64,000 bases of DNA from Bradyrhizobium sp. CB1717 (GCF_029714325.1 NZ_CP121666.1:1426001-1490000); one strand, 5' to 3'. Positions 22,364-30,442 are shown, counted from the stretch's first letter. Numbers and translations: made by a program. The notes: generated by a model from the sequence alone, not told the origin.

Positions 22364-23116
22364 TTACGCGAACTCCTTCGCCAGCGCGCTGCCGGCCAGA
22401 TAAAGCCCCAGCAAAATCATCGCGATCAAAAACCAGCGGCGGAACGCTTCGGCCGGCATCCGCGCCCGCACCGACTGGCCGATGAACATGCCGGCAAAGG
22501 CCATGGCAAGGCCCACGGCGCCGGGCACGGCATTGGCCGGCGTCAGCAATCCGCCGGCTGTGAGGTTGAAGGCGAGCGCCAGCGTCGCGGTCGTGAAGAA
22601 CACGCCGAGCGCCTGCACCAGCTCGTCCTTCTCCATGCCGATCGCCTGCATGAACGGCATCGAGGGGATCACCTGCACGCCGGTTGAGGCCGAGATCACG
22701 CCGGTGATCACGCCGACCACGCCGCCGACCCATTTCTCGTTCTCGGGCGCGACCTGGAACTTGAATTTGCTGAGCCCGATGATCGCGTAGATCACTAGCA
22801 GGACGCCGAGCACGATCGTGCCGTAGCGCGCATGGGGGCCGGTCAGCGCGCCGGCATTGAGCCAGCAGCCGATCACGGTGCCGATCATCAGTGGCCACAG
22901 CCGCTTGAGGATGTCGCGCAAATACGGGCCGACAAAAGTCTGCCAGATGTTGGTGACGATGGCCGGCACGATCACGATGGCGATGGCGCGGCTCGGCGTC
23001 ATGCTCACCGCGAGCAGGCCCATGGACACGGTCGGCAGGCCGAGCCCGATCACGCCCTTGACGAATCCGGCGGCCAGGAACACGGCGGCGATGACAATGA
23101 GAAGCGGGTCGATCAT
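22364..23116 (-). CDS. TauE/SafE family membrane exporter (sulfite exporter-like)
   Basis: 250 residues from ATG 23116 (MIDPLLIVIAAVFLAAGFVKG). The open frame runs further upstream, but that stretch is antisense to the LysR gene. About eight hydrophobic helices are seen, with the repeated family motif GFVKGVIGLGLPTVSMGLL in the first half and GVVGVITGVISASTGVQVIPSM in the second. Such proteins export sulfite, sulfoacetate or other small anions. It is divergent from a LysR regulator with a 91-bp gap containing a dyad, which suggests control by that regulator. Confidence 0.9.
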   Translation of the reverse strand: MIDPLLIVIAAVFLAAGFVKGVIGLGLPTVSMGLLAVSMTPSRAIAIVIVPAIVTNIWQTFVGPYLRDILKRLWPLMIGTVIGCWLNAGALTGPHARYGTIVLGVLLVIYAIIGLSKFKFQVAPENEKWVGGVVGVITGVISASTGVQVIPSMPFMQAIGMEKDELVQALGVFFTTATLALAFNLTAGGLLTPANAVPGAVGLAMAFAGMFIGQSVRARMPAEAFRRWFLIAMILLGLYLAGSALAKEFA

Positions 23117-23169
23117 GCCGGCACATTGACCGATGCGGCGCCCGGGCACAATCTGAAGGTTACGGAGAC

Positions 23170-23192
23170 AGCCTTCGTGTAGGACGAAGGCT
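23170..23192. promoter_or_regulatory. LysR-type dyad between TauE and LysR genes
   Basis: AGCCTTCGT (23170-23178) and ACGAAGGCT (23184-23192) form a perfect nine-base inverted repeat with a five-base centre. The inner part TCGT-N5-ACGA fits the T-N11-A rule of LysR operators. It ends 15 bp before the LysR start codon. Confidence 0.6.
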
Positions 23193-23207
23193 AAGGAGAG
23201 GCCCGCC

Positions 23208-24098
23208 ATGCGTTTCGATCTCGTCGATCTCCAGCTCTTCATTGCGGTCGCCGACCAGCGCAGCATCACGCGCGGCGCGGAGCGGTCGCACCTGGCGCTG
23301 GCCTCGGCCAGCGCGCGCATCAAGGGCCTGGAGGATGCGCTCGGCGTCGCGCTGCTCAAGCGCGGGCGCCGCGGCGTCGAGTTGACCGCGGCCGGCGAGA
23401 GTCTGCTCGACCATGCCCGGCTCGTGATCCACCAGGTCGACGCCATGCGCGGCGATCTCGCCGGCTTTGCCAGCGGCGTGCGCGCGAGCGTGCATTTCCT
23501 CGTCAACACCTCCGGCCTGTCGGAGCATCTGCCGAAGGCACTGGCCGGATTCCTGCACGAGCATCGCGATGTCGCCGTCGACATCGAGGAGCGCGAGAGC
23601 ACCGACATCGCCGCCGCGATCACCGCCGGCGCCGCCGATCTCGGTTTCGCCGCCGAGCACGCGCTGCCCGACCATATCGAGCGGTTCGTGTTCAGCGAGG
23701 ATCACCTGACATTGGTGACGTCGCGGCGCGGCCCGTTCGCCGGCCGCCGCCAGATCGATTTTCAGGAGACGGGCGCTTGCGACTTCGTCGGGCTCACCAG
23801 CGCCACCGCGCTGCAGATGCACATTTCGAAGCACGCCGCCCGGCTCGGCATGCGCCCGCATTACCGCGCGCGCCTGCGCGACTTCGACGCGATCTGCCAG
23901 ATGGTCGCCGCCGATGTCGGCATTGCGCTGGTGCCGATATCCGCCGCGCGCCGCTGCGCCAGGCTGATGCCGCTCGCCATGGTCCGCCTGCGCGACGCCT
24001 GGGCCAACCGCAAGCTCGTGATCTGCGCGCGCAGCTTCAAGACGCTGCCAAGGCCGGCGAAGATGCTGGTGGAGCATCTGCGGGCAGAGGCGGTGTGA
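23208..24098 (+). CDS. LysR family transcriptional regulator
   Basis: 296 residues. N-terminal winged helix-turn-helix ([43 protein letters not shown]), then a periplasmic-binding-protein-like effector domain from about residue 90. ATG 23208 follows AGGAGAGG. It should act as a tetramer on the divergent tauE-like gene and on itself. The effector is unknown; substrates of neighbouring exporters are candidates. It has no gene downstream in the same direction. Confidence 0.94.
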   Translation: MRFDLVDLQLFIAVADQRSITRGAERSHLALASASARIKGLEDALGVALLKRGRRGVELTAAGESLLDHARLVIHQVDAMRGDLAGFASGVRASVHFLVNTSGLSEHLPKALAGFLHEHRDVAVDIEERESTDIAAAITAGAADLGFAAEHALPDHIERFVFSEDHLTLVTSRRGPFAGRRQIDFQETGACDFVGLTSATALQMHISKHAARLGMRPHYRARLRDFDAICQMVAADVGIALVPISAARRCARLMPLAMVRLRDAWANRKLVICARSFKTLPRPAKMLVEHLRAEAV

Positions 24099-24128
24099 GC
24101 GTGCTGATGCGAGCCGACGCTGCAGCTG

Positions 24129-24180
24129 CGCACTCAGCTGCGCTCCCTCCCCCGCAAGGGGGGAGGGAACGCACCTGTAG
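24129..24180. repeat. partial family C palindrome
   Basis: CTCCCTCCCCCGCAAGGGGG followed by GAGGGAACGCACCTGTAG matches the left unit of the family C elements at 34105, 35738 and 59687. The mirror unit is absent. Confidence 0.7.
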
Positions 24181-24222
24181 CGTTGAGATAGGTCGGCTCT
24201 TAACCTCCGGGGGAAGACAAGA

Positions 24223-25200
24223 CTACTTCGCCGTCTCCACCCCGGCGTCCTTGATCACCTTCGCCCACTTCTTGGTCTCATCGGCAATGAATGAGCGAAA
24301 ATGCTCCGGCTCGTCGCCGACCAGCGTCGCGCCTTGCTGGCTAAGCTTCTCCTTCACCGCCGGATCCGCCATCGCCTTGGTCGCCAGTGCATGCAGCGCC
24401 GTGACGATCTCCTTCGGCGTGCCCTTCGGTGCCACCATGCCGTACCAGTTCTCGATGCGCAGATCAGCAAAGCCTGCTTCCGCCATGGTCGGCACCTCGG
24501 GCGCGGTCGGGGCGCGCTCGGCTGAGCCCATCGCGATCGGCCGCAGCGCACCCGCCTTGACCTGCGGCAGCAGCACCGGGAGATCGAGGAAGGTCATCTG
24601 CACCTGCTGGCCGAGCAGATCGTTCACCGCCGGCGCGGCGCCGCGATAGGGCACGTGCACGATGTCGATCTTCGCCGTCAGCTTGAACAATTCGCCGGCG
24701 AGATGCGGCAGGCTGCCGGGGCCGGAGGAGGCGAAGTTGAGCTTTCCGGGCTGCGCTTTCGCCAGCGCGATCAATTCGCCGATGTCCTTGGCGGGCACAT
24801 TGGTGGCGACGACGAGCATTTCCGGCACGGTGGCAACCAGCGTCACCGGCGTGAGGTCGGTCTGGGTGTCGTAGGCGACCCGCTCCATGCTCGGGCTGAT
24901 CGCGAGCGCGCCGGCCGAGGAGATCGCGATGGTGTAGCCATCGGGCGCGGCCTTGGAGACCGCGTCGGTGCCGAGCACGCCGCCCTGGCCGCCGCGATTG
25001 TCGATCAGCACCGGTTGTCCCGACAACTCCGACATGCGCTGGCCGATCACGCGGGCGATGATGTCGTTGGGGCCGCCGGCCGGGAACGGCACGATCAGCT
25101 TGATCGGTTTTGCGGGAAAGTTCTGCGCCGATGCCGCTGACGGCAGGAGCAGGGATAGTCCCAAGAACAATTCAACGAGCAGCCTGCGTGAGATGGTCAT
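24223..25200 (-). CDS. Bug family tripartite tricarboxylate transporter substrate-binding protein
   Basis: 325 residues. Signal peptide MTISRRLLVELFLGLSLLLPSAASA, then the Bug signature FPAKPIKLIVPFPAGGPNDIIARV. Further family blocks are GQPVLIDNRGGQGGVLGTDAV and GKLNFASSGPGSLPHLAGELF. These periplasmic proteins bind small carboxylates and hand them to TctAB-type permeases or act as sensors. No permease is adjacent, as is common for orphan Bug genes. It starts 21 bp after the hisN stop on the same strand, so the two are probably co-transcribed. Confidence 0.93.
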   Translation of the reverse strand: MTISRRLLVELFLGLSLLLPSAASAQNFPAKPIKLIVPFPAGGPNDIIARVIGQRMSELSGQPVLIDNRGGQGGVLGTDAVSKAAPDGYTIAISSAGALAISPSMERVAYDTQTDLTPVTLVATVPEMLVVATNVPAKDIGELIALAKAQPGKLNFASSGPGSLPHLAGELFKLTAKIDIVHVPYRGAAPAVNDLLGQQVQMTFLDLPVLLPQVKAGALRPIAMGSAERAPTAPEVPTMAEAGFADLRIENWYGMVAPKGTPKEIVTALHALATKAMADPAVKEKLSQQGATLVGDEPEHFRSFIADETKKWAKVIKDAGVETAK

Positions 25201-25221
25201 GCAAGCCCCCGCTCGCGTTTG

Positions 25222-26004
25222 TTATTGGTTGAGCAGCTTCAGCGCTTCTTCGTGAACTCTTGCGTCGCCGGCGGCGACGATGCGGCCGCCGCCCTGGGCC
25301 GGCTTGCCTTCCCAGGTGGTGACGACGCCGCCGGCGCCGGTCACGATCGGGATCAAGGCCGCGATGTCGTAGGGCTTCAGCTCGGTCTCGACCACGAGAT
25401 CGACGTGGCCGGCCGCCAGCATGCAATAGGAGTAGCAGTCGCCGCCATAGCGCGAGAGCCGCGCGCCCTGCTCGATGCGGCCGAAGATGGCGCGGTCGCG
25501 CTCGTTCATCAGCAGCGGCGAAGTGGTGTAGGTCGTCGCTTCCGACAGCGAGGCGCAGCGGCGGACCTGGAGCCGGCGCTCGCCGGAGGGGCCCTTGTAA
25601 TTGGCCGAGCCGTTGTCGCCGGAAAAACGCTCGCCGATGAAGGGCTGGTGCATCATGCCGTACACCGGCGAGCCCTTGTGCAGCAGCGCGATCAGCGTCC
25701 CCCAGATCGGGAAGCCGCCGATGAAGGATTTGGTGCCGTCGATGGGGTCGAGCACCCAGACATAGTCGGCGTCCTCGCGCTCATTGCCGAATTCCTCGCC
25801 GACGATGCCGTGCTGAGGGAAGCTCGCCTTGATCAGCCGCCGCATCACCGCCTCGGCGGCGCGGTCGGCCTCGGTGACGGGGTCGAAATCCTTGGTCTTG
25901 CTCTTGTCGTCGATGGACAGCGAGGTGCGGAAGAACGGCAGGATTGTTTCGCCGGAGGCGGTGGCGAGCCGTCCGATGAAGGCGGAGAAGTCGATCACCG
26001 TCAC
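25222..26004 (-). CDS. hisN: histidinol-phosphatase, inositol monophosphatase-like
   Basis: 260 residues. The IMPase fold is seen with all metal motifs: GEEFGNE, the WVLDPIDGTKSFIGG box, and the C-terminal KPYDIAALIPIVTGAGG. The DPIDGTKSF form followed by an aromatic/Gly stretch and the whole length match the HisN group that dephosphorylates L-histidinol phosphate, rather than SuhB. It acts in the cytoplasm. The gene precedes the Bug gene, and upstream on the other strand lies the sRNA candidate of the suhB family, a placement that is itself a family trait. Confidence 0.88.
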   Translation of the reverse strand: MTVIDFSAFIGRLATASGETILPFFRTSLSIDDKSKTKDFDPVTEADRAAEAVMRRLIKASFPQHGIVGEEFGNEREDADYVWVLDPIDGTKSFIGGFPIWGTLIALLHKGSPVYGMMHQPFIGERFSGDNGSANYKGPSGERRLQVRRCASLSEATTYTTSPLLMNERDRAIFGRIEQGARLSRYGGDCYSYCMLAAGHVDLVVETELKPYDIAALIPIVTGAGGVVTTWEGKPAQGGGRIVAAGDARVHEEALKLLNQ

Positions 26005-26307
26005 GGTGAGTTCCTCAAAACGAAAGTCAGTGTGAAGCTCGCTCCTGCCTAGCTCAATTCGCCTCCCGCGTGCAGCGCTGTCTTGATTTGCACCCTGGTA
26101 TTTTGAATGCCGATGGCCTCTGCCTCATTCGAGTCATCTGCTGGCCAAATATCGATCACAGAGTTGAAAACTTAGTTCCGACCATGCCTTGTTCGTATGC
26201 AAATGACTATCAACCCATTGAAATTCCTTATCAAAGAAACTGAATCCAGGTTTCTCTTAAAGCAATTGAGCCATGTGCGTAGTGCATGGGAAACCGCTCA
26301 AAAGCCC
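26005..26307. other. AT-richer intergenic region upstream of hisN and the sRNA
   Basis: About 300 bp without coding potential, with clearly lower GC than the flanks. Two GANTC sites (26131-26135 and 26242-26246), the methylation target of the cell-cycle methyltransferase CcrM, are present. The hisN promoter must lie here, but I cannot pick it out with confidence. Confidence 0.5.
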
Positions 26308-26336
26308 TTGCACTTTGTGCGCCGCGGCCGCATATT
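26308..26336 (+). promoter_or_regulatory. sigma70-type promoter of the sRNA candidate
   Basis: TTGCAC at 26308-26313 and CATATT at 26331-26336 are separated by 17 bases, a good housekeeping -35/-10 pair in a GC-rich genome. The predicted start is near 26343. Confidence 0.6.
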
Positions 26337-26342
26337 GTTGCG

Positions 26343-26431
26343 GTGCGGTAGCGCTCTGCGTTACCGCTGCCCTCCTTGGGCGTTTCCTCCCTAGACTTGG
26401 GCCGCTTCTTCATTAGAAGCGGCCCTTTTTT
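26343..26431 (+). ncRNA. trans-acting sRNA candidate, suhB/EcpR1-like family
   Basis: About 90 nt. Three elements in order: a nine-pair stem GCGGTAGCG/CGTTACCGC with loop CTCTG; a GCCC/GGGC hairpin whose loop shows TCCTT, followed by an open GTTTCCTCCCTAG stretch; and a strong terminator hairpin. CU-rich anti-Shine-Dalgarno loops plus a terminator are typical of Hfq-dependent rhizobial sRNAs. The position beside an inositol-monophosphatase-family gene and near cpdR matches, as I recall, the Rfam suhB family that includes EcpR1, which in Sinorhizobium represses dnaA and gcrA. The 5' end is predicted from the promoter and not mapped. No open reading frame of note lies in it. Confidence 0.68.
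26399..26431 (+). terminator. rho-independent terminator of the sRNA candidate
   Basis: GGGCCGCTTCT (26399-26409) pairs perfectly with AGAAGCGGCCC (26415-26425) across TCATT, followed by six T residues. Confidence 0.92.
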
Positions 26432-26531
26432 CTTGGGGCCTCTGCTTTCATTTCAAAGCGCGCAGCAAGGCGAAGCGCAAATGCGTTCGCGCCCGATGCG
26501 CGCGCCGGACGCGCGAAGAAAAAGCTGTCGT

Positions 26532-27422
26532 CTATTCCGCCGCGGCCTGGAACGGGCCGAGATCGCCGAAGGGGATCGTGGTGGCCAGCACGTCGGCGAG
26601 CACCGCGAAGTCGGAGGCGACTTGCGCAAAGCGCGGGCTGCGCTCGCGTCGCCGCTCGTCCATGTAGATGGCGCGATTGAGCTCGAGCTGGACCGCGTGC
26701 AGGCCGCTGGCGGGATTGCCGTAATGCTCGGTGATGAAGCCGCCCGCATAGGGCTTGTTGCGGCCGATCGAATAGCCGAGCCCCGTCATGGTCTCCTCGA
26801 CCCTGTCAGGGAGCAGCGGTGTGCAGCTGGTGCCGTAGCGGTCGCCGATCACGACGTCCGGCCGGCGCGGCTCGTCCCGGCTGACGCCGACCGAGGGCAT
26901 CGAATGGCAGTCGACCAGCACCACGGTGCCGAACATCTGGTGCACCTTGTTGATCAGCCGGCGCAGCGCGCGATGATAGGGCTTGTACAGCGTCTCGATC
27001 CGCCCCAGCGCGTCGTCGACCAGGATGCGGTCGCGATAGATCTCCTGGCCGTCGCCGACCACGCGCGGAATGGTGCCGAGGCCGCCGGCGACCCGCATCG
27101 AGCGGGTGTTGGCGAAGCTCGGCAGGCGCCCGGTGAACATGCGGGGATCGAGCTCATAGGGCTCGCGGTTGACGTCGACATAGGAGCGCGGAAAGTTGAC
27201 CCGCACGGTCGGAAAGCCGCGCGCGCTCAAATGGCCGATCAGCTCGTCCATGAACGAGTCTTCCGAGCGCCGCAGCGTCGGCAGGTCGATCCGCGATGCC
27301 GCCAGGAATTCGTCCGGATAGGTCGAGCCGGAATGGGGCGAGTTGAAGATGACAGGCGCGCGCCATTCGGCGGGCTCGAAGATCTCGAACGCTGGCGACA
27401 TCTCGCCGTCAAACCGGGTCAT
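26532..27422 (-). CDS. N-formylglutamate amidohydrolase family protein
   Basis: 296 residues. Family blocks: APVIFNSPHSGSTYPDEFL, RRSEDSFMDELIG, NFPRSYVDVNREPYELDPRM, VVLVDCHSMPS and HYGNPASGLHAVQLELNRA. The family removes formate from N-formyl-L-glutamate in the last step of one histidine degradation route, through a zinc site of His/Glu residues seen in the SPHSG and DCHSMPS motifs. No hut genes are nearby, so the substrate may differ. The pair of this gene with cpdR is conserved in many Rhizobiales by my recollection. It converges with the sRNA. Confidence 0.88.
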   Translation of the reverse strand: MTRFDGEMSPAFEIFEPAEWRAPVIFNSPHSGSTYPDEFLAASRIDLPTLRRSEDSFMDELIGHLSARGFPTVRVNFPRSYVDVNREPYELDPRMFTGRLPSFANTRSMRVAGGLGTIPRVVGDGQEIYRDRILVDDALGRIETLYKPYHRALRRLINKVHQMFGTVVLVDCHSMPSVGVSRDEPRRPDVVIGDRYGTSCTPLLPDRVEETMTGLGYSIGRNKPYAGGFITEHYGNPASGLHAVQLELNRAIYMDERRRERSPRFAQVASDFAVLADVLATTIPFGDLGPFQAAAE

Positions 27423-27773
27423 CTTCTCAGGCTTCGTCCCTTACTCAGGCTTCGCCCCCTTGGCGCCGCACCACCCGGCATGGCCCCGGATCGAATGATT
27501 CGGCCGGTCGAGCGGCTCTTATGTGTCGTCATTGTCCGGAATCGCAACCATTCTGCCAAGCGAAAAGATGTGATGGACGCTGGAACATGTCTTAACCGTG
27601 CGGGCATCGGGGTGGGGACCGGCTGGTCCGGCTCGATTGATTCGGAGCCCGTTCGGGTCCACAAAGAGCAGGCAGCGCAGCCGGCCCATGGTAAAGATTT
27701 TCACCCCAAATTTACCCTCTGTCGGGCTAAGTGACCTCTGCTGATATCCTCTGGGGATTCGACGTTTCCTGCC
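27423..27773. other. cpdR upstream region with clustered GANTC sites
   Basis: 351 bp between divergent FGase and cpdR genes, without a credible gene. Three GANTC sites lie at 27497-27501, 27639-27643 and 27756-27760; in this base composition about one would be expected. A GGTAAA/TTTACC inverted repeat spans 27690-27716. These are candidate cell-cycle control sites for cpdR. Confidence 0.5.
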
Positions 27774-28133
27774 ATGCCAAAGATCCTGCTCGCCGAAGAC
27801 GACAACGACATGCGCCGTTTCCTGGTCAAGGCGCTGGAAAACGCCGGTTTTCAGGTCTCGTCCCATGACAACGGCATGGCCGCCTATCAGCGGCTGCGGG
27901 AAGAGCCGTTCGAGATGCTGCTGACCGACATCGTGATGCCGGAAATGGACGGCATCGAGCTCGCCCGCCGGGCCTCGGAACTCGACCCCGACATCAAGAT
28001 CATGTTCATCACCGGCTTTGCCGCGGTCGCCCTGAACTCGGATTCGGACGCCCCCAAGAACGCCAAGGTGCTGTCCAAGCCCGTGCATCTGCGCGAATTG
28101 GTCAGCGAAGTGAACAAGATGCTGGCGGCCTAA
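27774..28133 (+). CDS. cpdR: cell-cycle response regulator CpdR
   Basis: 119 residues, a stand-alone receiver domain. Acidic pocket LAEDDNDMRR, phosphoacceptor Asp52 in LLTDIVMPEMDG, and Lys in VLSKPVHLREL. Length and the C-terminal VSEVNKMLAA match CpdR of Caulobacter and rhizobia. Unphosphorylated CpdR primes the ClpXP protease for CtrA and other cell-cycle proteins and localises it to the pole; phosphorylation by CckA-ChpT turns it off. It is followed 75 bp later by tRNA-Val, and three GANTC sites lie upstream. Confidence 0.95.
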   Translation: MPKILLAEDDNDMRRFLVKALENAGFQVSSHDNGMAAYQRLREEPFEMLLTDIVMPEMDGIELARRASELDPDIKIMFITGFAAVALNSDSDAPKNAKVLSKPVHLRELVSEVNKMLAA

Positions 28134-28208
28134 ATCGGCCCCGTTCCGTCCTTGCGCCGGGTCCCCTGAGCCGTTATAGGGACCCCACCCGACGTAAGTG
28201 GACTATTA

Positions 28209-28283
28209 GGGCACGTAGCTCAGCGGGAGAGCACTACCTTGACATGGTAGGGGTCACAGGTTCGATCCCTGTCGTGCCCACCA
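28209..28283 (+). tRNA. tRNA-Val (anticodon GAC)
   Basis: The acceptor stem GGGCACG/CGTGCCC, D arm GCTCAGCGGGAGAGC, anticodon stem CTACC/GGTAG with loop TTGACAT, variable loop GGGTC and T arm ACAGG-TTCGATC-CCTGT are all paired. CCA is encoded at the end. The anticodon GAC is at 28241-28243. Confidence 0.98.
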
Positions 28284-28491
28284 TCCTTCGCTCGCGGAGC
28301 GAGTGAAGGATGCCGAGCCGAAGCCCAAAGGGCGCAAGCGGGCTTGCTGCCGCGAGCTACAGCTCGGCGAGCCACCAAGAAACAATCTCGATGCGAAGCG
28401 TGTCCGGCGTAGCTCGAAGAGCGTAGACGGAGTGCTGCGTCATCCTCCGCTCCCCCCGGAACACGCCCGCCCACTCCGGCATTGTTCGGCC

Positions 28492-28731
28492 ATGCCGAAG
28501 CGGCCCACAAAGACCTCCGTAAAAACCTTCAAGCGCGGCGACCACGTCAGCTGGAATTCCGAGGCCGGCCGGGTGCGCGGCCATGTCCTGCGCGTCCACA
28601 CCAAGGACGTCGACTACAAGGGCTACACGCACCACGCCTCGCCCGATGATCCGCAATACGAGATCAAGAGCGACAAGACCGACCACGTCGCCCTGCACAA
28701 GGGCCGGGCACTGCGATTGCTGCGGAGCTGA
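28492..28731 (+). CDS. DUF2945 (HVA1/TUDOR-like) protein
   Basis: 79 residues from ATG 28492. The whole protein is one DUF2945 domain: FKRGDHVSWNSEAGRVRGHV, then KGYTHHASPDDPQYEIKSD and KTDHVALHKGRALRLL. This small beta-barrel fold occurs in bacteria and in fungal hypervirulence-associated proteins; binding function is unknown. The region between the tRNA and this gene (28284-28491) carries no convincing gene. Confidence 0.88.
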   Translation: MPKRPTKTSVKTFKRGDHVSWNSEAGRVRGHVLRVHTKDVDYKGYTHHASPDDPQYEIKSDKTDHVALHKGRALRLLRS

Positions 28732-28757
28732 AGCCGCAGCCCGGATGCTGCATCCCG

Positions 28758-29282
28758 CTACTTCAGTTCGGTATTCGCGATCGGCATGATCGAGGCAACC
28801 GACCAGCCGTTCGCGTCCCGGACATAGGTCTGGCTGATCAGGAACGTGTTCTGTTGCGGCGGCTTGCCGGGCAGGCCGCGCGTGAAGACGATCGGCACCA
28901 GGACCTGCATGACCTCGTTCGAGATCACGGCGACGTGGAATTTCGACATGTCGGGTTCGAGGTGCCAGGTGCCCTCGTAATAGGTCCTGAAGCGGTCGGC
29001 GACGGCATCGCGTCCTCGCGTCTCGATGTTTCTGGCAAACAGCAGCGTCGACGGCGAATTCCAGAGCAGGGCCTTCACATCGTCCGCGTTATGCGCATTC
29101 TGCGCGGTGATGAACCTCTCGAAGATGGCGCGTGCCTCCGCCTCGTTCTCTGCGGCCAGCGCGGGTGCGGCCGGCCAGAACGCCGCCGCGAGTAGGAATG
29201 CTGCGGCGATGGCCGCGAGAGGACGACGTCGCACCAATGGTCGTGGCCTGGCGCTATCTTGAGACATCCCGGGTCGGATCAT
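28758..29282 (-). CDS. exported NTF2/SnoaL-like fold protein
   Basis: 174 residues from ATG 29282, with GAGAGG just upstream; a GTG at 29288 is an alternative. Signal sequence with an arginine-rich start (RRRPLAAIAAAFLLAAAFWPAAPALAA). The mature part fits the SnoaL/ketosteroid-isomerase-like fold: EAEARAIFERFITAQNAHNADDVKALLW, RGRDAVADRFRTYYEG and FLISQTYVRDANGWSVASIM. No catalytic set can be named; many such proteins bind small hydrophobic ligands. It converges with the DUF2945 gene. Confidence 0.8.
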   Translation of the reverse strand: MIRPGMSQDSARPRPLVRRRPLAAIAAAFLLAAAFWPAAPALAAENEAEARAIFERFITAQNAHNADDVKALLWNSPSTLLFARNIETRGRDAVADRFRTYYEGTWHLEPDMSKFHVAVISNEVMQVLVPIVFTRGLPGKPPQQNTFLISQTYVRDANGWSVASIMPIANTELK

Positions 29283-29466
29283 GTTCACCTCTCGTCATTA
29301 CCGGCATTTGAATGCTGGTCGTCATACCATCCGTGGACGCGGTGACGTTTCAGGATCGCACGATCGGCGGACGTCGTGACATCACGGACGCGTGGGCCTT
29401 CGGACGTCGTGTGGCAACCGCAAGCTCTCGCCGCCGGCATCAAGCTGCGCTATCATCCAATGCCTT

Positions 29467-29558
29467 CGTAGCCCGGATGGAGCGAAGCGCAATCCGGGGC
29501 AAGTGCATCCTGGCGACCGCGCTGTCCCGGATTACGCTTACGCTCCATCCGGGCTACG
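29467..29558. repeat. palindromic repeat, GTAGCCCGGATGGAGCGAAG family copy 1
   Basis: GTAGCCCGGATGGAGCGAAG is mirrored by CGCTCCATCCGGGCTACG. Copy 2 is at 57195. Together with flanking sequence it fills the 304-bp gap before the ATC-hydrolase-like gene; nothing else is seen in that gap. Confidence 0.85.
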
Positions 29559-29586
29559 CCTCTCCCTTCGCGACGCGAGCCCGCCC

Positions 29587-30060
29587 ATGACCGTGTCCGT
29601 CATCGAACAGGCAAAGATCCAGGCCCAGGTGCTGGTGCCGCTGGTCAAGGCATTGCAGGCCGAGCTCGGCGAGGCCCGCGCCAACGCGATCGTGCGCAAG
29701 GCGCTCGGCGATCTCTATCGCGGCTTCGGCGAGGAATTCTGGAAAGCCAAGAACGAGAGCAATCTCGGCAAGGCCGTGTCCTCGGCCTTCAGGACCTATG
29801 CCCGCGACGATGCGCTCGCCTATGACGTGATCGAAGAGACGGCGGACGCCTTTGCATTCGACGTGACGCGCTGCGCCTATGCCGAGTTCTACAAGGCGCT
29901 CGGCGAACCCGAGCTAGGCTTCCTCCTGATCTGCACCGCGGACTTCGCGACTGCGGACGGGTTCGGCTCCGACGTCAGGCTCACGCGCACGCAGACCATC
30001 ATGCAGGGCGCGTCTTATTGCGACTTCCGTTATCGGCGCGACGGAGGTGGATCACAGTGA
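29587..30060 (+). CDS. L-2-amino-thiazoline-4-carboxylic acid hydrolase-like family protein
   Basis: 157 residues from ATG 29587. The family is recognised by FAFDVTRCAYAEFYKALGEP, LGFLLICTADFATADGFG and LTRTQTIMQGASYCDFRYR. Named members hydrolyse 2-aminothiazoline-4-carboxylate to S-carbamoyl-cysteine, but most homologues are uncharacterised, so the substrate is open. The stop is eight bases from the next start, so the two genes are an operon. Confidence 0.78.
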   Translation: MTVSVIEQAKIQAQVLVPLVKALQAELGEARANAIVRKALGDLYRGFGEEFWKAKNESNLGKAVSSAFRTYARDDALAYDVIEETADAFAFDVTRCAYAEFYKALGEPELGFLLICTADFATADGFGSDVRLTRTQTIMQGASYCDFRYRRDGGGSQ

Positions 30061-30068
30061 GAGGAAAG

Positions 30069-30311
30069 ATGCGGACCAGCTGTCTTGCCGTGGCGGCGCT
30101 GGCGCTGATGGCGTCACGCGCCGACGCCGCGATCATCGACTGGCAGGCCGAGCTCCAGCGCTGCCGCGAGCTGCGCCAGAACGTGGCGCCGCTGCTGCAG
30201 GCCGGCGAGGGGATATCCGCCGTCGGCCGTTCCAACAGATCCGTCCGTCGCTGCATCTGGATCCAGCGCATGGCGGTGCGGAAGAAGATCCCGGGCGCGG
30301 AAGTGTGGTAG
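30069..30311 (+). CDS. small exported protein, unknown function
   Basis: 80 residues from ATG 30069 with GAGAGGAAAG directly upstream. Signal peptide MRTSCLAVAALALMASRADA. The mature 60 residues hold two cysteines (LQRCRELRQNV, SVRRCIWIQRMAV) that could form a disulfide. Translationally tight to the ATC-hydrolase-like gene. No family recognised. Confidence 0.6.
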   Translation: MRTSCLAVAALALMASRADAAIIDWQAELQRCRELRQNVAPLLQAGEGISAVGRSNRSVRRCIWIQRMAVRKKIPGAEVW

Positions 30312-30341
30312 TGTTGCGGGCCATGCTGTCGCCCCACATTC

Positions 30342-30422
30342 CGTCATGGCGAGCGCAGCGAAGCAATCCAGAATCTTTCCGCGGGTAGCAGTCTGGATTG
30401 CTTCGCTGCGCTCGCAATGACG
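30342..30422. repeat. REP-like palindrome, family A copy 3
   Basis: The same arms as at 2578, with one base lost in the left arm (CGTCATGGCGAGCGC). It lies between the small exported protein gene and the Nudix pseudogene. Confidence 0.85.
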
Positions 30423-30442
30423 ACGTGGAGGCAGCGACGCGT

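Noticed and set aside
28220..28510. A minus-strand frame encoding DRDRTCDPYHVKVVLSR
   Set aside because: It is antisense to tRNA-Val. This peptide pattern is a well-known false product of tRNA genes.
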